From the NCBI GenBank assembly GCA_031266895.1, contig JAISAD010000113.1, forward strand, positions 1-13,585: 13,585 bases of DNA. The letters run 5' to 3'. The DNA is from Bacteroidales bacterium (lineage in GTDB: Bacteria > Bacteroidota > Bacteroidia > Bacteroidales > WCHB1-69). The notes beneath the pieces were generated by a model, which worked only from the letters and a program-made list of their open reading frames with translations, did no database searches and was not told where the DNA came from. A program made the position numbers and the translations under genes. Shown here in pieces: positions 1 through 6,579 of the stretch (the first letter of the stretch is position 1; every line of letters begins with the position of its first letter).

Positions 1-5
1 CAACC

Positions 6-26
6 ATTGTATTTTATTAATACAAT
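6..26. repeat. 8-bp inverted repeat at left edge
   Basis: The arms ATTGTATT (6-13) and AATACAAT (19-26) are perfectly complementary around a 5-nt loop TTATT. The hairpin is AT-only apart from one G-C pair per arm, so it is weak as RNA. It may be a protein-binding palindrome or the remains of a terminator for a gene left of the window. No U-run of note follows. Confidence 0.4.
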
Positions 27-50
27 CATACTACTGTATATCAATAATAT

Positions 51-70
51 AAAAACGTTAAAAAACGTTA
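51..70. repeat. Tandem 10-mer AAAAACGTTA x2
   Basis: The 10-mer AAAAACGTTA occurs twice head to tail at 51-60 and 61-70. Each copy contains the palindrome AACGTT, so two palindromes lie one helical turn apart on the same DNA face, about 75-95 nt upstream of the candidate -7 box of the next gene. This is an operator-like arrangement, but nothing identifies a binding protein, and AT-rich intergenic DNA can give such repeats by chance. Confidence 0.4.
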
Positions 71-143
71 ATCGTAAATACGCAATAGTGTATTAGGGGT
101 TATTTTTCAATCTTTTACAGTATGATATTTCGGTTAAAAAGTG

Positions 144-151
144 TACTTTTG
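144..151 (+). promoter_or_regulatory. Candidate Bacteroidetes -7 box (TACTTTTG)
   Basis: TACTTTTG fits the Bacteroidetes sigma-ABfr -7 consensus TAnnTTTG. It lies 15 nt before the ATG at 167, giving a leader of roughly ten nucleotides, as seen for other genes in this window. I see no convincing -33 TTG. Its position inside the longer reading frame that opens at 122 favours the downstream start. Confidence 0.4.
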
Positions 152-166
152 CAAAAATTTTTTTCG

Positions 167-769
167 ATGTACATTAATGAGCAGCAATATTCGAACTTTT
201 TAACGAATAAGGAAATCACGTGGATGGGGATAGATTTCTCGCTGGCTCAATTTACACAAAAAAGTTTCAATTTACCGAAAGATGCGCTTATTTATTATTT
301 CAATGACTGGAATTTGCTTATTATCTCCGACCACAAAAAGTATAATATCCGAACAAGTTTCCGCAAGCCGGTAATGCACTTTAATTTATCATTGATTTCC
401 AGAAAAAACCGCCAAATTAAGCCGCAGATGATTAAGGAATCCATTGAGGCTTCTGCTCTGCTTTCAACTCAGAAAATTATCAGCTATATACAGACACTTG
501 CTTTTCCGATCATTTCGCTCTATGCGCTGTTGTTCATTGCAGAATCGTTTGATGAGGTGAGCAAAACTGCTTCGGTGTGGGTAGTAATTGCCAACACCCA
601 TACTAAGGAAACAGTTCTATGCGAACGGTTTATTAAAAATCCGGGCGGTGTCGGTATCAAAAATTATTGGGCTCGAATCTTTTATAACATCTTTTTAGAT
701 GTTAATAATCACAGTTTTGTACGTTGGGCTAATTTAGTGAAAGGGGGCAGTCACATATTGCCGATTTGA
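167..769 (+). CDS. Conserved Bacteroidetes protein of unknown function
   Basis: This is a 200-residue protein from the ATG at 167. The frame is open from an ATG at 122, but a TAnnTTTG promoter-like box at 144-151 would sit inside that extension, so I chose the inner start. Visible blocks are ITWMGIDFS (17-25), LLFIAESFDE (121-130) and GGVGIKNYWA (160-169). From memory, these resemble a Bacteroidetes-restricted family of about 200-residue hypothetical proteins with a W-x-G-x-DFS block near the start and a G-x-NYWA block near the end. Many relatives carry an N-terminal signal peptide, and none is evident here from Met 167. Residues 108-125 are hydrophobic enough for a buried strand or helix but are not a clear membrane span. 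The gene stands alone and runs toward rnc with a 14-nt gap. No function is assigned. Confidence 0.75.
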   Translation: MYINEQQYSNFLTNKEITWMGIDFSLAQFTQKSFNLPKDALIYYFNDWNLLIISDHKKYNIRTSFRKPVMHFNLSLISRKNRQIKPQMIKESIEASALLSTQKIISYIQTLAFPIISLYALLFIAESFDEVSKTASVWVVIANTHTKETVLCERFIKNPGGVGIKNYWARIFYNIFLDVNNHSFVRWANLVKGGSHILPI

Positions 770-788
770 GCATCGCCCAAATTTTATT
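765..788 (+). terminator. Weak terminator-like hairpin at convergent gene ends
   Basis: TTTGAGC (765-771) pairs with GCCCAAA (775-781) around ATC, followed on the plus strand by TTTTATT. The stem has an A-C mismatch on the plus strand and a G-U pair on the minus strand. It overlaps the stop codon of the upstream gene and is the only terminator-like structure between it and rnc. Confidence 0.25.
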
Positions 789-1506
789 CAGCTTTTATCT
801 CTTTTTTTAGAGTTTGCCAGAATTGTGCAGCGGCTTCCTGCTCAGCGCCTTTAATCGTCAAATTTTCTCCAACAGCAACTACCTTTTCGTTTACCATCAG
901 TTTAACCCGAAAAAGAGGGACATGATTGCTGTATTTCAACATTTTATTGATAAACGTAATCTGTTTTTGCTGTTTCTGTCCCCAGGAAAGCACCTTATTT
1001 TTAAAGTTAATTTCTTCTCTCAAAATAGCTTCTATATCCAAATGCATCAGCAGTATTTTATTGATAATGATTTTTTGGGTCTTTTTATACCCTTGGTCAA
1101 GGTAAATAGCCCCGCAAAGTGCCTCAAAAGCATTTCCAGCGGCCGACTTTGCCTGTGTATGCGACTCAATGAGCATTACCGTGTCTATATGCAGTTGCTT
1201 CGACAGTCTGTTTAACAGGTTTCGACATACTATTTTAGCTCTCATTTCCGAAAGATCGCCCTCTCTTGCCAGGGGATATTTCCGAAATAAGAAATCGGCT
1301 ACAATAGCCCCCAAAATGGCATCGCCCAAATATTCCAAACGCTCATTGTTCAGCAAGCCACCTGCCTTGTTCGATTGTGATACCGACTTGTGGATAAGAG
1401 CTACTCTATAAAAATCTATGTTTTTGGGTTTAAAACCGAAAACGGCTTGCACATAATGTACTACCGTCGCATCTTTGCGTTCTTTTGCCGGAAAAAAGAA
1501 TCTCAT
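784..1506 (-). CDS. rnc: Ribonuclease III
   Basis: Double-strand-specific endoribonuclease that processes rRNA precursors and structured RNAs in the cytoplasm. The protein has 240 residues (E. coli 226). The family signature NERLEYLGD is at residues 54-62, supplying Glu55, Glu58 and Asp62, equivalent to E. coli Glu38, Glu41 and Asp45. The second acidic cluster reads NAFEAL (125-130): the essential Glu is present as Glu128, but the metal-ligand Asp (E. coli Asp114) is replaced by Asn125. I recall Asn here in other Bacteroidetes RNase III proteins, so it is probably lineage-typical. A C-terminal double-stranded-RNA-binding domain spans about 172-238, with the closing GAEQEAAAQFW helix. The gene lies 9 nt after fabF in an acpP-fabF-rnc operon, an order common in bacteria. 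Confidence 0.95.
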   Translation of the reverse strand: MRFFFPAKERKDATVVHYVQAVFGFKPKNIDFYRVALIHKSVSQSNKAGGLLNNERLEYLGDAILGAIVADFLFRKYPLAREGDLSEMRAKIVCRNLLNRLSKQLHIDTVMLIESHTQAKSAAGNAFEALCGAIYLDQGYKKTQKIIINKILLMHLDIEAILREEINFKNKVLSWGQKQQKQITFINKMLKYSNHVPLFRVKLMVNEKVVAVGENLTIKGAEQEAAAQFWQTLKKEIKAE

Positions 1507-1515
1507 AGCGAGAGT

Positions 1516-2760
1516 TTAAAGTTTTTTAAACAGCAGGGTAACATTGTGGCCACCAAATCCAAAAGAGTTGGATAGTGCCACATCAACAGATTGATTTACT
1601 GCACCTTGTTCTGCAAAATTAAGGTCGGGAATAGTTTCGTCTTTATGGAAAATGTTGATAGTAGGCGGAATAATACTTTGTTCAATGGCTTTTATGACGG
1701 CAATCGCTTCTACTGCAGGCGCTGCCCCCAACAGGTGTCCGGTCATTGATTTAGTGGAATTAACGACCACCTTACGGACATGTTCGCCAAACAGTGCCGC
1801 AATGGCTCGAGCCTCAGAAATATCGCCAAGTGGCGTAGAAGTACCGTGCGTATTAATATGGTTCACGTCGGTTAGTTTCAGACCGGCATCTTCTACAGCT
1901 AAGCGCATGGAAATAATAGCGGATTTGCCTTCAGGATGCGGCGCAGTAACATGATAGGTATCTTCTGTCATTCCCGAACCAGCCAGCTCGGCGTAAATTT
2001 TCGCCCCTCTGGCTATTGCATGCTCATGCGTCTCCAAAATGATAATTCCTGCACCTTCGCCCATCACAAAGCCGTCTCTATCCCTGTCGAATGGACGAGA
2101 AGCAGTTTGCGGATCATCATTGCGGGTAGAGAGTGCACGCATGGCATTAAAACCACCTAGGGCTGAAGGGGCTATGCAGGCTTCCGAACCTCCGGAAATA
2201 ATGATGTCGGCTTTCCCCAATTGTAACATCTGGCAGGCATCAATCATCGCATTGGCAGCCGAAGCACAAGCCGAAGTAACCACATAGTTAGGTCCCTTAA
2301 AACCATGTTGCAGGGATATGTACCCCGATACCAGATTGGCTAATACTCTGGGAATAAAGAACGGATTGAAACGCGGCACGAGGTTATTTTCCAGAAATGC
2401 CAGAGTGCTCTCGTAAGAGGAATAAAAGCCGCCAATACCCGTGCCTAATATTACTCCTATACGTTCAGGATTACACTTTTCAACCTCCAAACCACTGTCT
2501 TGCAAGGCTTCCATGGTGGCTACCGTAGCATAATGGGCGCACGCGTCCATCTTTTTAGCCTCTTTATTGTCTAAAAAATCTGAAATGTCAAACTTCTTAA
2601 GTTCACAGGCAAATTTAGTTTTAAAATTTTCGGGATCGAATCGTGTTATAGGCTTTGCGCCGCTTACACCTGCCAGCAAAGCATTCCAAAAATCAGGAAC
2701 CGAATTGCCGATAGGAGTAAGGGCGCCCAACCCTGTAACAACAATCTTTTTCAGGTTCAT
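1516..2760 (-). CDS. fabF: Beta-ketoacyl-ACP synthase II
   Basis: Condensing enzyme of type II fatty acid synthesis: it condenses malonyl-ACP with acyl-ACP and elongates the chain by two carbons in the cytosol. The protein is 414 residues, normal for FabF. The Cys-His-His triad is intact: nucleophile Cys165 in VTSACAS, His305 in NTHGTSTPLGD and His342 in KSMTGHLLGAA, with the conserved Lys337. The gating loop GFGGHN (401-406) is near the C-terminus. The N-terminal VVTGLGALTPIG and the spacing of the catalytic residues fit KAS II (FabF) rather than FabB. The start is 15 nt downstream of the acpP stop, so the two are presumably cotranscribed from the acpP promoter. Confidence 0.96.
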   Translation of the reverse strand: MNLKKIVVTGLGALTPIGNSVPDFWNALLAGVSGAKPITRFDPENFKTKFACELKKFDISDFLDNKEAKKMDACAHYATVATMEALQDSGLEVEKCNPERIGVILGTGIGGFYSSYESTLAFLENNLVPRFNPFFIPRVLANLVSGYISLQHGFKGPNYVVTSACASAANAMIDACQMLQLGKADIIISGGSEACIAPSALGGFNAMRALSTRNDDPQTASRPFDRDRDGFVMGEGAGIIILETHEHAIARGAKIYAELAGSGMTEDTYHVTAPHPEGKSAIISMRLAVEDAGLKLTDVNHINTHGTSTPLGDISEARAIAALFGEHVRKVVVNSTKSMTGHLLGAAPAVEAIAVIKAIEQSIIPPTINIFHKDETIPDLNFAEQGAVNQSVDVALSNSFGFGGHNVTLLFKKL

Positions 2761-2775
2761 TAAAGTACTGAAAAC

Positions 2776-3012
2776 TTACTTTTGGTTTGCTTGGATAAAA
2801 TTGATAGCATCACCAACGGTAACGATTTTTTCAGCCTGATCGTCGGGAATAGAAAGACCAAACTCCTTTTCAAATTCCATAATTAACTCTACGGTGTCCA
2901 AAGAATCGGCACCCAGGTCATTCGTAAAACTTTTTTCAGGAGTAACATCCGCCACATCCACACTTAATTTTTCTGCAATAATTGCTTGTACTTTTTCAAT
3001 AATTTCTGTCAT
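2776..3012 (-). CDS. acpP: Acyl carrier protein
   Basis: Small acidic carrier that holds growing acyl chains on a 4'-phosphopantetheine arm during fatty acid synthesis. The protein is 78 residues, the usual size. The attachment site is Ser37 in the motif LGADSLDTVELIMEFEKEF, followed by the acidic recognition helix II that docks FabF and other partners. It is first in the acpP-fabF-rnc operon. The start follows an AT-rich leader with a TATTTTTG -7 box at 3046-3039 on the minus strand. Nothing unusual is visible. Confidence 0.97.
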   Translation of the reverse strand: MTEIIEKVQAIIAEKLSVDVADVTPEKSFTNDLGADSLDTVELIMEFEKEFGLSIPDDQAEKIVTVGDAINFIQANQK

Positions 3013-3326
3013 AACTATTAATTTTAAAATTGCGGCAGCAAAAATACACTTTTTTCTTTCATTCCTCCTATCAGGAGAAACATATTCTTTGGTTTTTATG
3101 TTAATCTATTGAAATACACCAAATTAAAGTTTTAACATTTATTAATATTCGCTGTTAACAACGATGATAATATCTTATGAAGCGATGTACAGACCGTGTA
3201 ATCTTGACATTTTGGGAATATAAAAACAAAAAGAACCGCCCTTGTGAACTGTTTTACCGTAGCTGTGAAGCAGGGATTATTTACGGACAATATCGAATTT
3301 GCCTCAACAGGATTTTAGCGATGAGG
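3013..3326. other. Intergenic region upstream of acpP
   Basis: This 314-nt stretch separates the end of the LuxR-type regulator from the start of acpP, both on the minus strand. It holds the acpP promoter (3039-3046) and a small CTCCT-ATC-AGGAG hairpin at 3066-3078. The rest is AT-rich with no credible gene on either strand. A plus-strand frame starting at 3177 runs antisense into the regulator and has no family features. I found no clear terminator for the regulator. Confidence 0.6.
3039..3046 (-). promoter_or_regulatory. -7 box of the acpP-fabF-rnc operon (TATTTTTG)
   Basis: On the minus strand the sequence reads TATTTTTG, a perfect TAnnTTTG match 27 nt before the acpP ATG. No good -33 TTG is seen. 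Instead a 5-bp palindrome (CTCCT/AGGAG, 3066-3078) occupies roughly that position and could be a control site. Confidence 0.55.
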
Positions 3327-3926
3327 TCACATGTCATTCTCATCAATCAAATTATTAAGCAGTGCATAAACGGTAAGGCCGGCAACCGATTTAATACCGG
3401 TTTTTTTAATGATATTTTTCCGGTGCGAGATAACAGTATGAATGGATATGTTGAGCTTATTTGCAATCTCTTTATTTATCAATCCTTTAGCTACTTCTAT
3501 CAAGATATCGGTTTCGCGAGCGGAAAGTTCATAACAGGAAGTTAAGGCCTCGTCATTAGGCGCTTTTTGAGGGGATAAAGCACGCAATTTTTGTTCTATC
3601 TTCTTTTTATCATCCTCAATATCAATACATTCGTGGAACTGTTTCAATAATTGCCGTTCATAGTGGTTATGCAGCAAAGCTACAACAGGTAACTGCGGAA
3701 AATTCTGAAATAGAATTTTAACATTCATTCGGCGTGAAAAATCTATTACTGAGGGATTTATAATAATAATATCCGGCTTAAATACTGTAATGCGTTCAAA
3801 AATCCACTCCATATTTTCTTCCGTATCTACCACCTCAAAGCCCTGCATGGTAGCAATAATGGCCTGCAAGCCCTCTGCAACAATGGTGGCATTTTCAACT
3901 AATAAAATTCGTTGTTTTCTACTCAT
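3327..3926 (-). CDS. LuxR/NarL-type regulator with degenerate receiver domain
   Basis: 199-residue predicted transcription factor with an N-terminal CheY-like domain (about 5-115) and a C-terminal LuxR-type helix-turn-helix (about 132-195). The HTH block LSARETDILIEVAKG, then NKEIANKLNISIHTVISHR, is well preserved, so DNA binding is likely. The receiver has lost its phosphorylation site: the usual Asp-Asp acidic pair reads Glu11-Asn12, and the phosphoacceptor Asp in the P-D-x4-D pattern is Asn57 (PDIIIIN). It therefore probably does not work by classical Asp phosphorylation. Its start overlaps the stop of the hemerythrin gene by 4 nt (ATGA), so translation is probably coupled. I infer that the hemerythrin protein supplies, or shares, the regulatory input. 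No histidine kinase is nearby. The target genes are unknown. Confidence 0.85.
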   Translation of the reverse strand: MSRKQRILLVENATIVAEGLQAIIATMQGFEVVDTEENMEWIFERITVFKPDIIIINPSVIDFSRRMNVKILFQNFPQLPVVALLHNHYERQLLKQFHECIDIEDDKKKIEQKLRALSPQKAPNDEALTSCYELSARETDILIEVAKGLINKEIANKLNISIHTVISHRKNIIKKTGIKSVAGLTVYALLNNLIDENDM

Positions 3927-4615
3927 ACTCCGTGTTTTTCAATAGATATAACATAAGGGATCAGCACTTTTTCTTCGATGAGCTCATGTTTGTTCAAATC
4001 GGTAGCCAGCCGGAAAATATCAAACAGAACCGAAGCCTTTTCATTTGGCAACACATTAGAAGGCAAATACTTAATGATGATATTGGTTAAGTCTTCCAAT
4101 TTCTCTTCCACATTACTGTGCGTTTCCTTGTATTGGTGGATGACATAGTTGTCAACATCTTTGCCTGCCCACAGCCCCTCAATATAGGGAAAAACCACCT
4201 CCTCTTCATAATTGAAGTGTTTGGCTACCTCATCTTTATATTCGGTAAAAAATCGCATTAAAATAGCGCCCTGCCTGGGAGCGCAGGACTCGGCAATTTT
4301 TTGCAAATGGTGTTCAATGTGTGGAATGCGCTCACGCAGATAGTGGTGGTGAGAGGCTGCCAAATAGGGGAGCATACCCTGCAGATTGTTGAAAGTAATC
4401 TGCTCCGGAGTCGGAAAATAGTCGTCATACGCATAAATATTGCAGACTGTCAGAAAAAAAGGCAATGATACCTGATGGGTAGCGCACACCTCTTCTATGC
4501 TCTTTTCCCCGAATCCGAGTTCAATGCCGAAACGCGGCAAAATCAGCACCAGATTGTGATTTGCCAGAATTAAATCAGCCATTTTCATTTTAGCTGTAAA
4601 TAATGTAGATGTCAT
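3923..4615 (-). CDS. Hemerythrin-domain (Ric/YtfE/ScdA-like) protein
   Basis: 230-residue cytosolic protein predicted to bind a di-iron centre in a four-helix bundle. The C-terminal hemerythrin-like part carries His89-His91, His99 and His102-His103, then HFNYE (His133, Glu137), His160/His166 and HELIE (His210, Glu214). This is the spaced H-x3-E pattern known from E. coli YtfE and S. aureus ScdA, which repair or sense nitrosative and oxidative damage to iron-sulfur clusters. The N-terminal part resembles the ScdA_N domain (RFGIELGFGEKSIEEVC, 28-44), but the paired cysteines of YtfE/ScdA are missing: the corresponding stretch reads Glu-Leu-Gly-Phe. It has its own -7/-33 promoter and is coupled to the LuxR-type regulator. 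An O2/NO/redox sensing or iron-delivery role is inferred. The exact substrate cannot be told. Confidence 0.85.
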   Translation of the reverse strand: MTSTLFTAKMKMADLILANHNLVLILPRFGIELGFGEKSIEEVCATHQVSLPFFLTVCNIYAYDDYFPTPEQITFNNLQGMLPYLAASHHHYLRERIPHIEHHLQKIAESCAPRQGAILMRFFTEYKDEVAKHFNYEEEVVFPYIEGLWAGKDVDNYVIHQYKETHSNVEEKLEDLTNIIIKYLPSNVLPNEKASVLFDIFRLATDLNKHELIEEKVLIPYVISIEKHGV

Positions 4616-4633
4616 AAATATTGAATTTTAGTG

Positions 4634-4662
4634 CAAATGTACATGAAGTTCTTAATAAGCAA
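4634..4662 (-). promoter_or_regulatory. Promoter of the hemerythrin-regulator operon
   Basis: On the minus strand, TACATTTG (4641-4634) matches the -7 consensus TAnnTTTG, and a TTG (4662-4660) lies 18 nt upstream in the -33 position. This is the best two-part Bacteroidetes promoter in the window. The predicted transcript starts about a dozen nucleotides before the ATG at 4615. Confidence 0.6.
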
Positions 4663-4678
4663 TTATGGAAGTTTAAGA

Positions 4679-5599
4679 TTAGCCCAATTGTTTCAGTTTT
4701 TCCATCACGCCGGCTCTGTCGGCTTGATAGGTTACGCCAAACCATTGGGAATCGCTGGAGAGCACTTTAAAAGTGGCTGTCTTGCTGGCTAAAAAATAGT
4801 TGATAACCGAAGGGATCATAAATTCGGAAGCAGGATTAGCATTACACGAGGTTAAAAAATCGATAAATAGCTGTTCAAGACAATTGAAGAAAAGCGGGCT
4901 AAAGCCCCAAAAATTCATGGAAACAGGAGTGTCGGGCGCTAACGGAGTAAAAGAGCCGTCTGGATTTTGGTTTTTAATGCCGTCGGGACAGCGTTGTATT
5001 TTGGTCATCTCTTCAATAGTGAGCAGATTTTGAATCGAATCGGTAGTGCACACCCCGCGGGCAACCGTGCCGTTTTCCGAAAGGGTATTGGCCAGCTTAT
5101 AGCCAATCATTGCAAAATCAGAACTGTTATTATCCGTTCGGCTTAAAAACTGCGCCATTGCATGAAAGGCAGCTTTGCCATAAAAATCGTCTGCATTAAT
5201 TACGGCAAAAGGCTCTTTAATAGCATCTTTTGCTACAAGAATGGCATGTGCCGTGCCATAAGGCTTCTCCCTTTCAAGGTTAAGAGCAAAGCCTGCCGGT
5301 AGCATATCCAACTCTTGAAACCGGTAATCGACGGCCACTTTGGCCTCATATTTATTAAGAATAAATTCCTTAAAGTCGGGTTCCATGCTTTTCCTTATTA
5401 CAAAAACCACCTTGCCAAAACCCGCCTCTATTGCGTCGTTTATGGAATAGTCCATAATGGTTTCGCCATGCGGCCCAAGCACATCCAGCTGTTTTAATCC
5501 GCCGTAGCGACTGCCCATGCCTGCCGCCAAAATAAGCAGGGCAGGTTTTCTGTTTTCTGTTCTCTCTTTCATATTAAATGTGGTATTTAAGTCTGTCAT
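4679..5599 (-). CDS. Sugar-phosphate nucleotidyltransferase family protein
   Basis: 306-residue Rossmann-like NTP_transferase enzyme, predicted to join a nucleoside triphosphate to a sugar phosphate and release pyrophosphate. The nucleotide-binding loop LAAGMGSRYGGLKQL is at 24-38, with the activating Arg31 and Lys36. GTAHA (115-119), the metal-binding NADDFYG (135-141), SMNFWGF (227-233) and a C-terminal WFGVTY (286-291) complete the fold. The GGLKQL variant and the GETIMDYSI block are typical of a Bacteroidetes family annotated only as nucleotidyltransferase. The sugar and the base cannot be read from the sequence. The ATG at 5599 overlaps the stop of the GSCFA gene (ATGA), which suggests coupling. 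A second ATG nine codons in (5572) could be used instead and sits nearer the conserved domain. Confidence 0.88.
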   Translation of the reverse strand: MTDLNTTFNMKERTENRKPALLILAAGMGSRYGGLKQLDVLGPHGETIMDYSINDAIEAGFGKVVFVIRKSMEPDFKEFILNKYEAKVAVDYRFQELDMLPAGFALNLEREKPYGTAHAILVAKDAIKEPFAVINADDFYGKAAFHAMAQFLSRTDNNSSDFAMIGYKLANTLSENGTVARGVCTTDSIQNLLTIEEMTKIQRCPDGIKNQNPDGSFTPLAPDTPVSMNFWGFSPLFFNCLEQLFIDFLTSCNANPASEFMIPSVINYFLASKTATFKVLSSDSQWFGVTYQADRAGVMEKLKQLG

Positions 5600-6465
5600 C
5601 TATTATTATTTATTAAAGGCAAATGGCGATCAGCCAGCCCTCTTTTTCGACATGCTGCTGCCCACTGTCGGGTCTCAATGGAAAAAAAGGCTTGCTCAAC
5701 GCACTCTCGAACATAGTGTATGGCCGCCTCTGAGGGGTGGCACAAGTCAAGTGCATAATAGCGATAATCGCGCAAATCATCATTCAGAATTTCGTACGCC
5801 GGAAAATAGTATGTCTGCTCTTGGTGCATAAGCTGCTCTATAGCAAGATGTAAAATAGATTTGCTGAGCGTGTTTTCATGAAATCCATCGCTAAGATGCC
5901 GTACCGGACTAACGGTAAAAATTACTTTCAGCGTGTTGTTTCCCTGCTTCAGCCATTCAAAGAAAGGGACGAAAAAGGCGACAATTTCATCTACCGCAAG
6001 CCTGATTCTTTCAAACTTGAAATTGGGTATTTTATGGCAATTGGCTACAATTAGGCTGCGCTCTATAAATTTATAGCAAAAAGCCGTGCCGAAAGTAATA
6101 AAGAGATATTGCGCCTGCTTGAGAAATTGGTGAGATATATTTAGCTGATTTTCGATATTTTGCAAAAAATCACTTTGCTCTTTTCTATTAAAAAAAGTGT
6201 TATGGGCAAAACTCACAAAGCAGTCTTCATGGTGATAAATGTAGCGTTCGTCATAGCGTTGCGGTTCTATTGCCAGATTTAAGCCCTGCGCAATGGAATG
6301 CGGGTTAAAAAGCGTTCCAAACGGATTGACGCAGGTGTCAAAGCCCGATTCTGTCAAAAACTGACCGATATGCGTTGTAAAGCAAGACCCCATCAGCATA
6401 ATCTTATCTTGCGGATTGAGCGTAAACGGGGATTGAGGCAGCGTGATTTCCGACCGAAATTTCAT
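5596..6465 (-). CDS. GSCFA-domain (SGNH-like hydrolase family) protein
   Basis: 289-residue protein with the defining motif GSCF at 26-29 (IMLMGSCFTTHIGQ). It is followed by NPFGTLFNPHSI (47-58), FGTAFCYKF (125-133), SPVRHLSDGFHENTLSKS (186-203) and DLCHPS (240-245). GSCFA proteins belong to the SGNH/GDSL-like superfamily: Ser27 would be the nucleophile, with Asp240 and His243 at the C-terminal catalytic position. The substrate is unknown; acyl-ester hydrolysis or transfer on glycans is a guess from the superfamily. I chose the ATG at 6465 over an in-frame ATG at 6528 because family members usually begin MKFRTEI and the -7 box lies at 6500-6493, inside the longer version. The gene overlaps the nucleotidyltransferase by 4 nt. 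There is no signal peptide, so it is likely cytosolic. Confidence 0.88.
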   Translation of the reverse strand: MKFRSEITLPQSPFTLNPQDKIMLMGSCFTTHIGQFLTESGFDTCVNPFGTLFNPHSIAQGLNLAIEPQRYDERYIYHHEDCFVSFAHNTFFNRKEQSDFLQNIENQLNISHQFLKQAQYLFITFGTAFCYKFIERSLIVANCHKIPNFKFERIRLAVDEIVAFFVPFFEWLKQGNNTLKVIFTVSPVRHLSDGFHENTLSKSILHLAIEQLMHQEQTYYFPAYEILNDDLRDYRYYALDLCHPSEAAIHYVRECVEQAFFSIETRQWAAACRKRGLADRHLPLINNNR

Positions 6466-6492
6466 ACTTGCGTTAAAAACAATTTCACGATG

Positions 6493-6500
6493 CAAAAATA
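6493..6500 (-). promoter_or_regulatory. -7 box of the GSCFA-nucleotidyltransferase operon
   Basis: The minus strand reads TATTTTTG, 27 nt before the chosen ATG at 6465, the same distance as for acpP. A similar box on the plus strand at 6550-6557 makes this a divergent promoter region of about 60 nt. No clear -33 TTG. Confidence 0.5.
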
Positions 6501-6549
6501 GGATTTTTTTGCTTAAATCTTTTTTCATGCCCCTGTATGATTTTTTTTG

Positions 6550-6557
6550 TATTTTTG
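6550..6557 (+). promoter_or_regulatory. -7 box (TATTTTTG) of the small exported protein gene
   Basis: A perfect TAnnTTTG match 22 nt before the ATG at 6580. It is divergent from the box at 6493-6500. The bases at the -33 position (about 6529-6532) do not contain TTG. Confidence 0.5.
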
Positions 6558-6579
6558 CAATTCGTAAATTATTAGACCA

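Noticed and set aside
3177..3545. 122-codon plus-strand frame between acpP and the regulator
   Set aside because: More than half overlaps the HTH-coding region of the regulator antisense, and it shows no family features.
6465..6528. Upstream extension of the GSCFA gene (ATG at 6528)
   Set aside because: The -7 box at 6500-6493 lies inside it, and family members begin at the inner MKFR.
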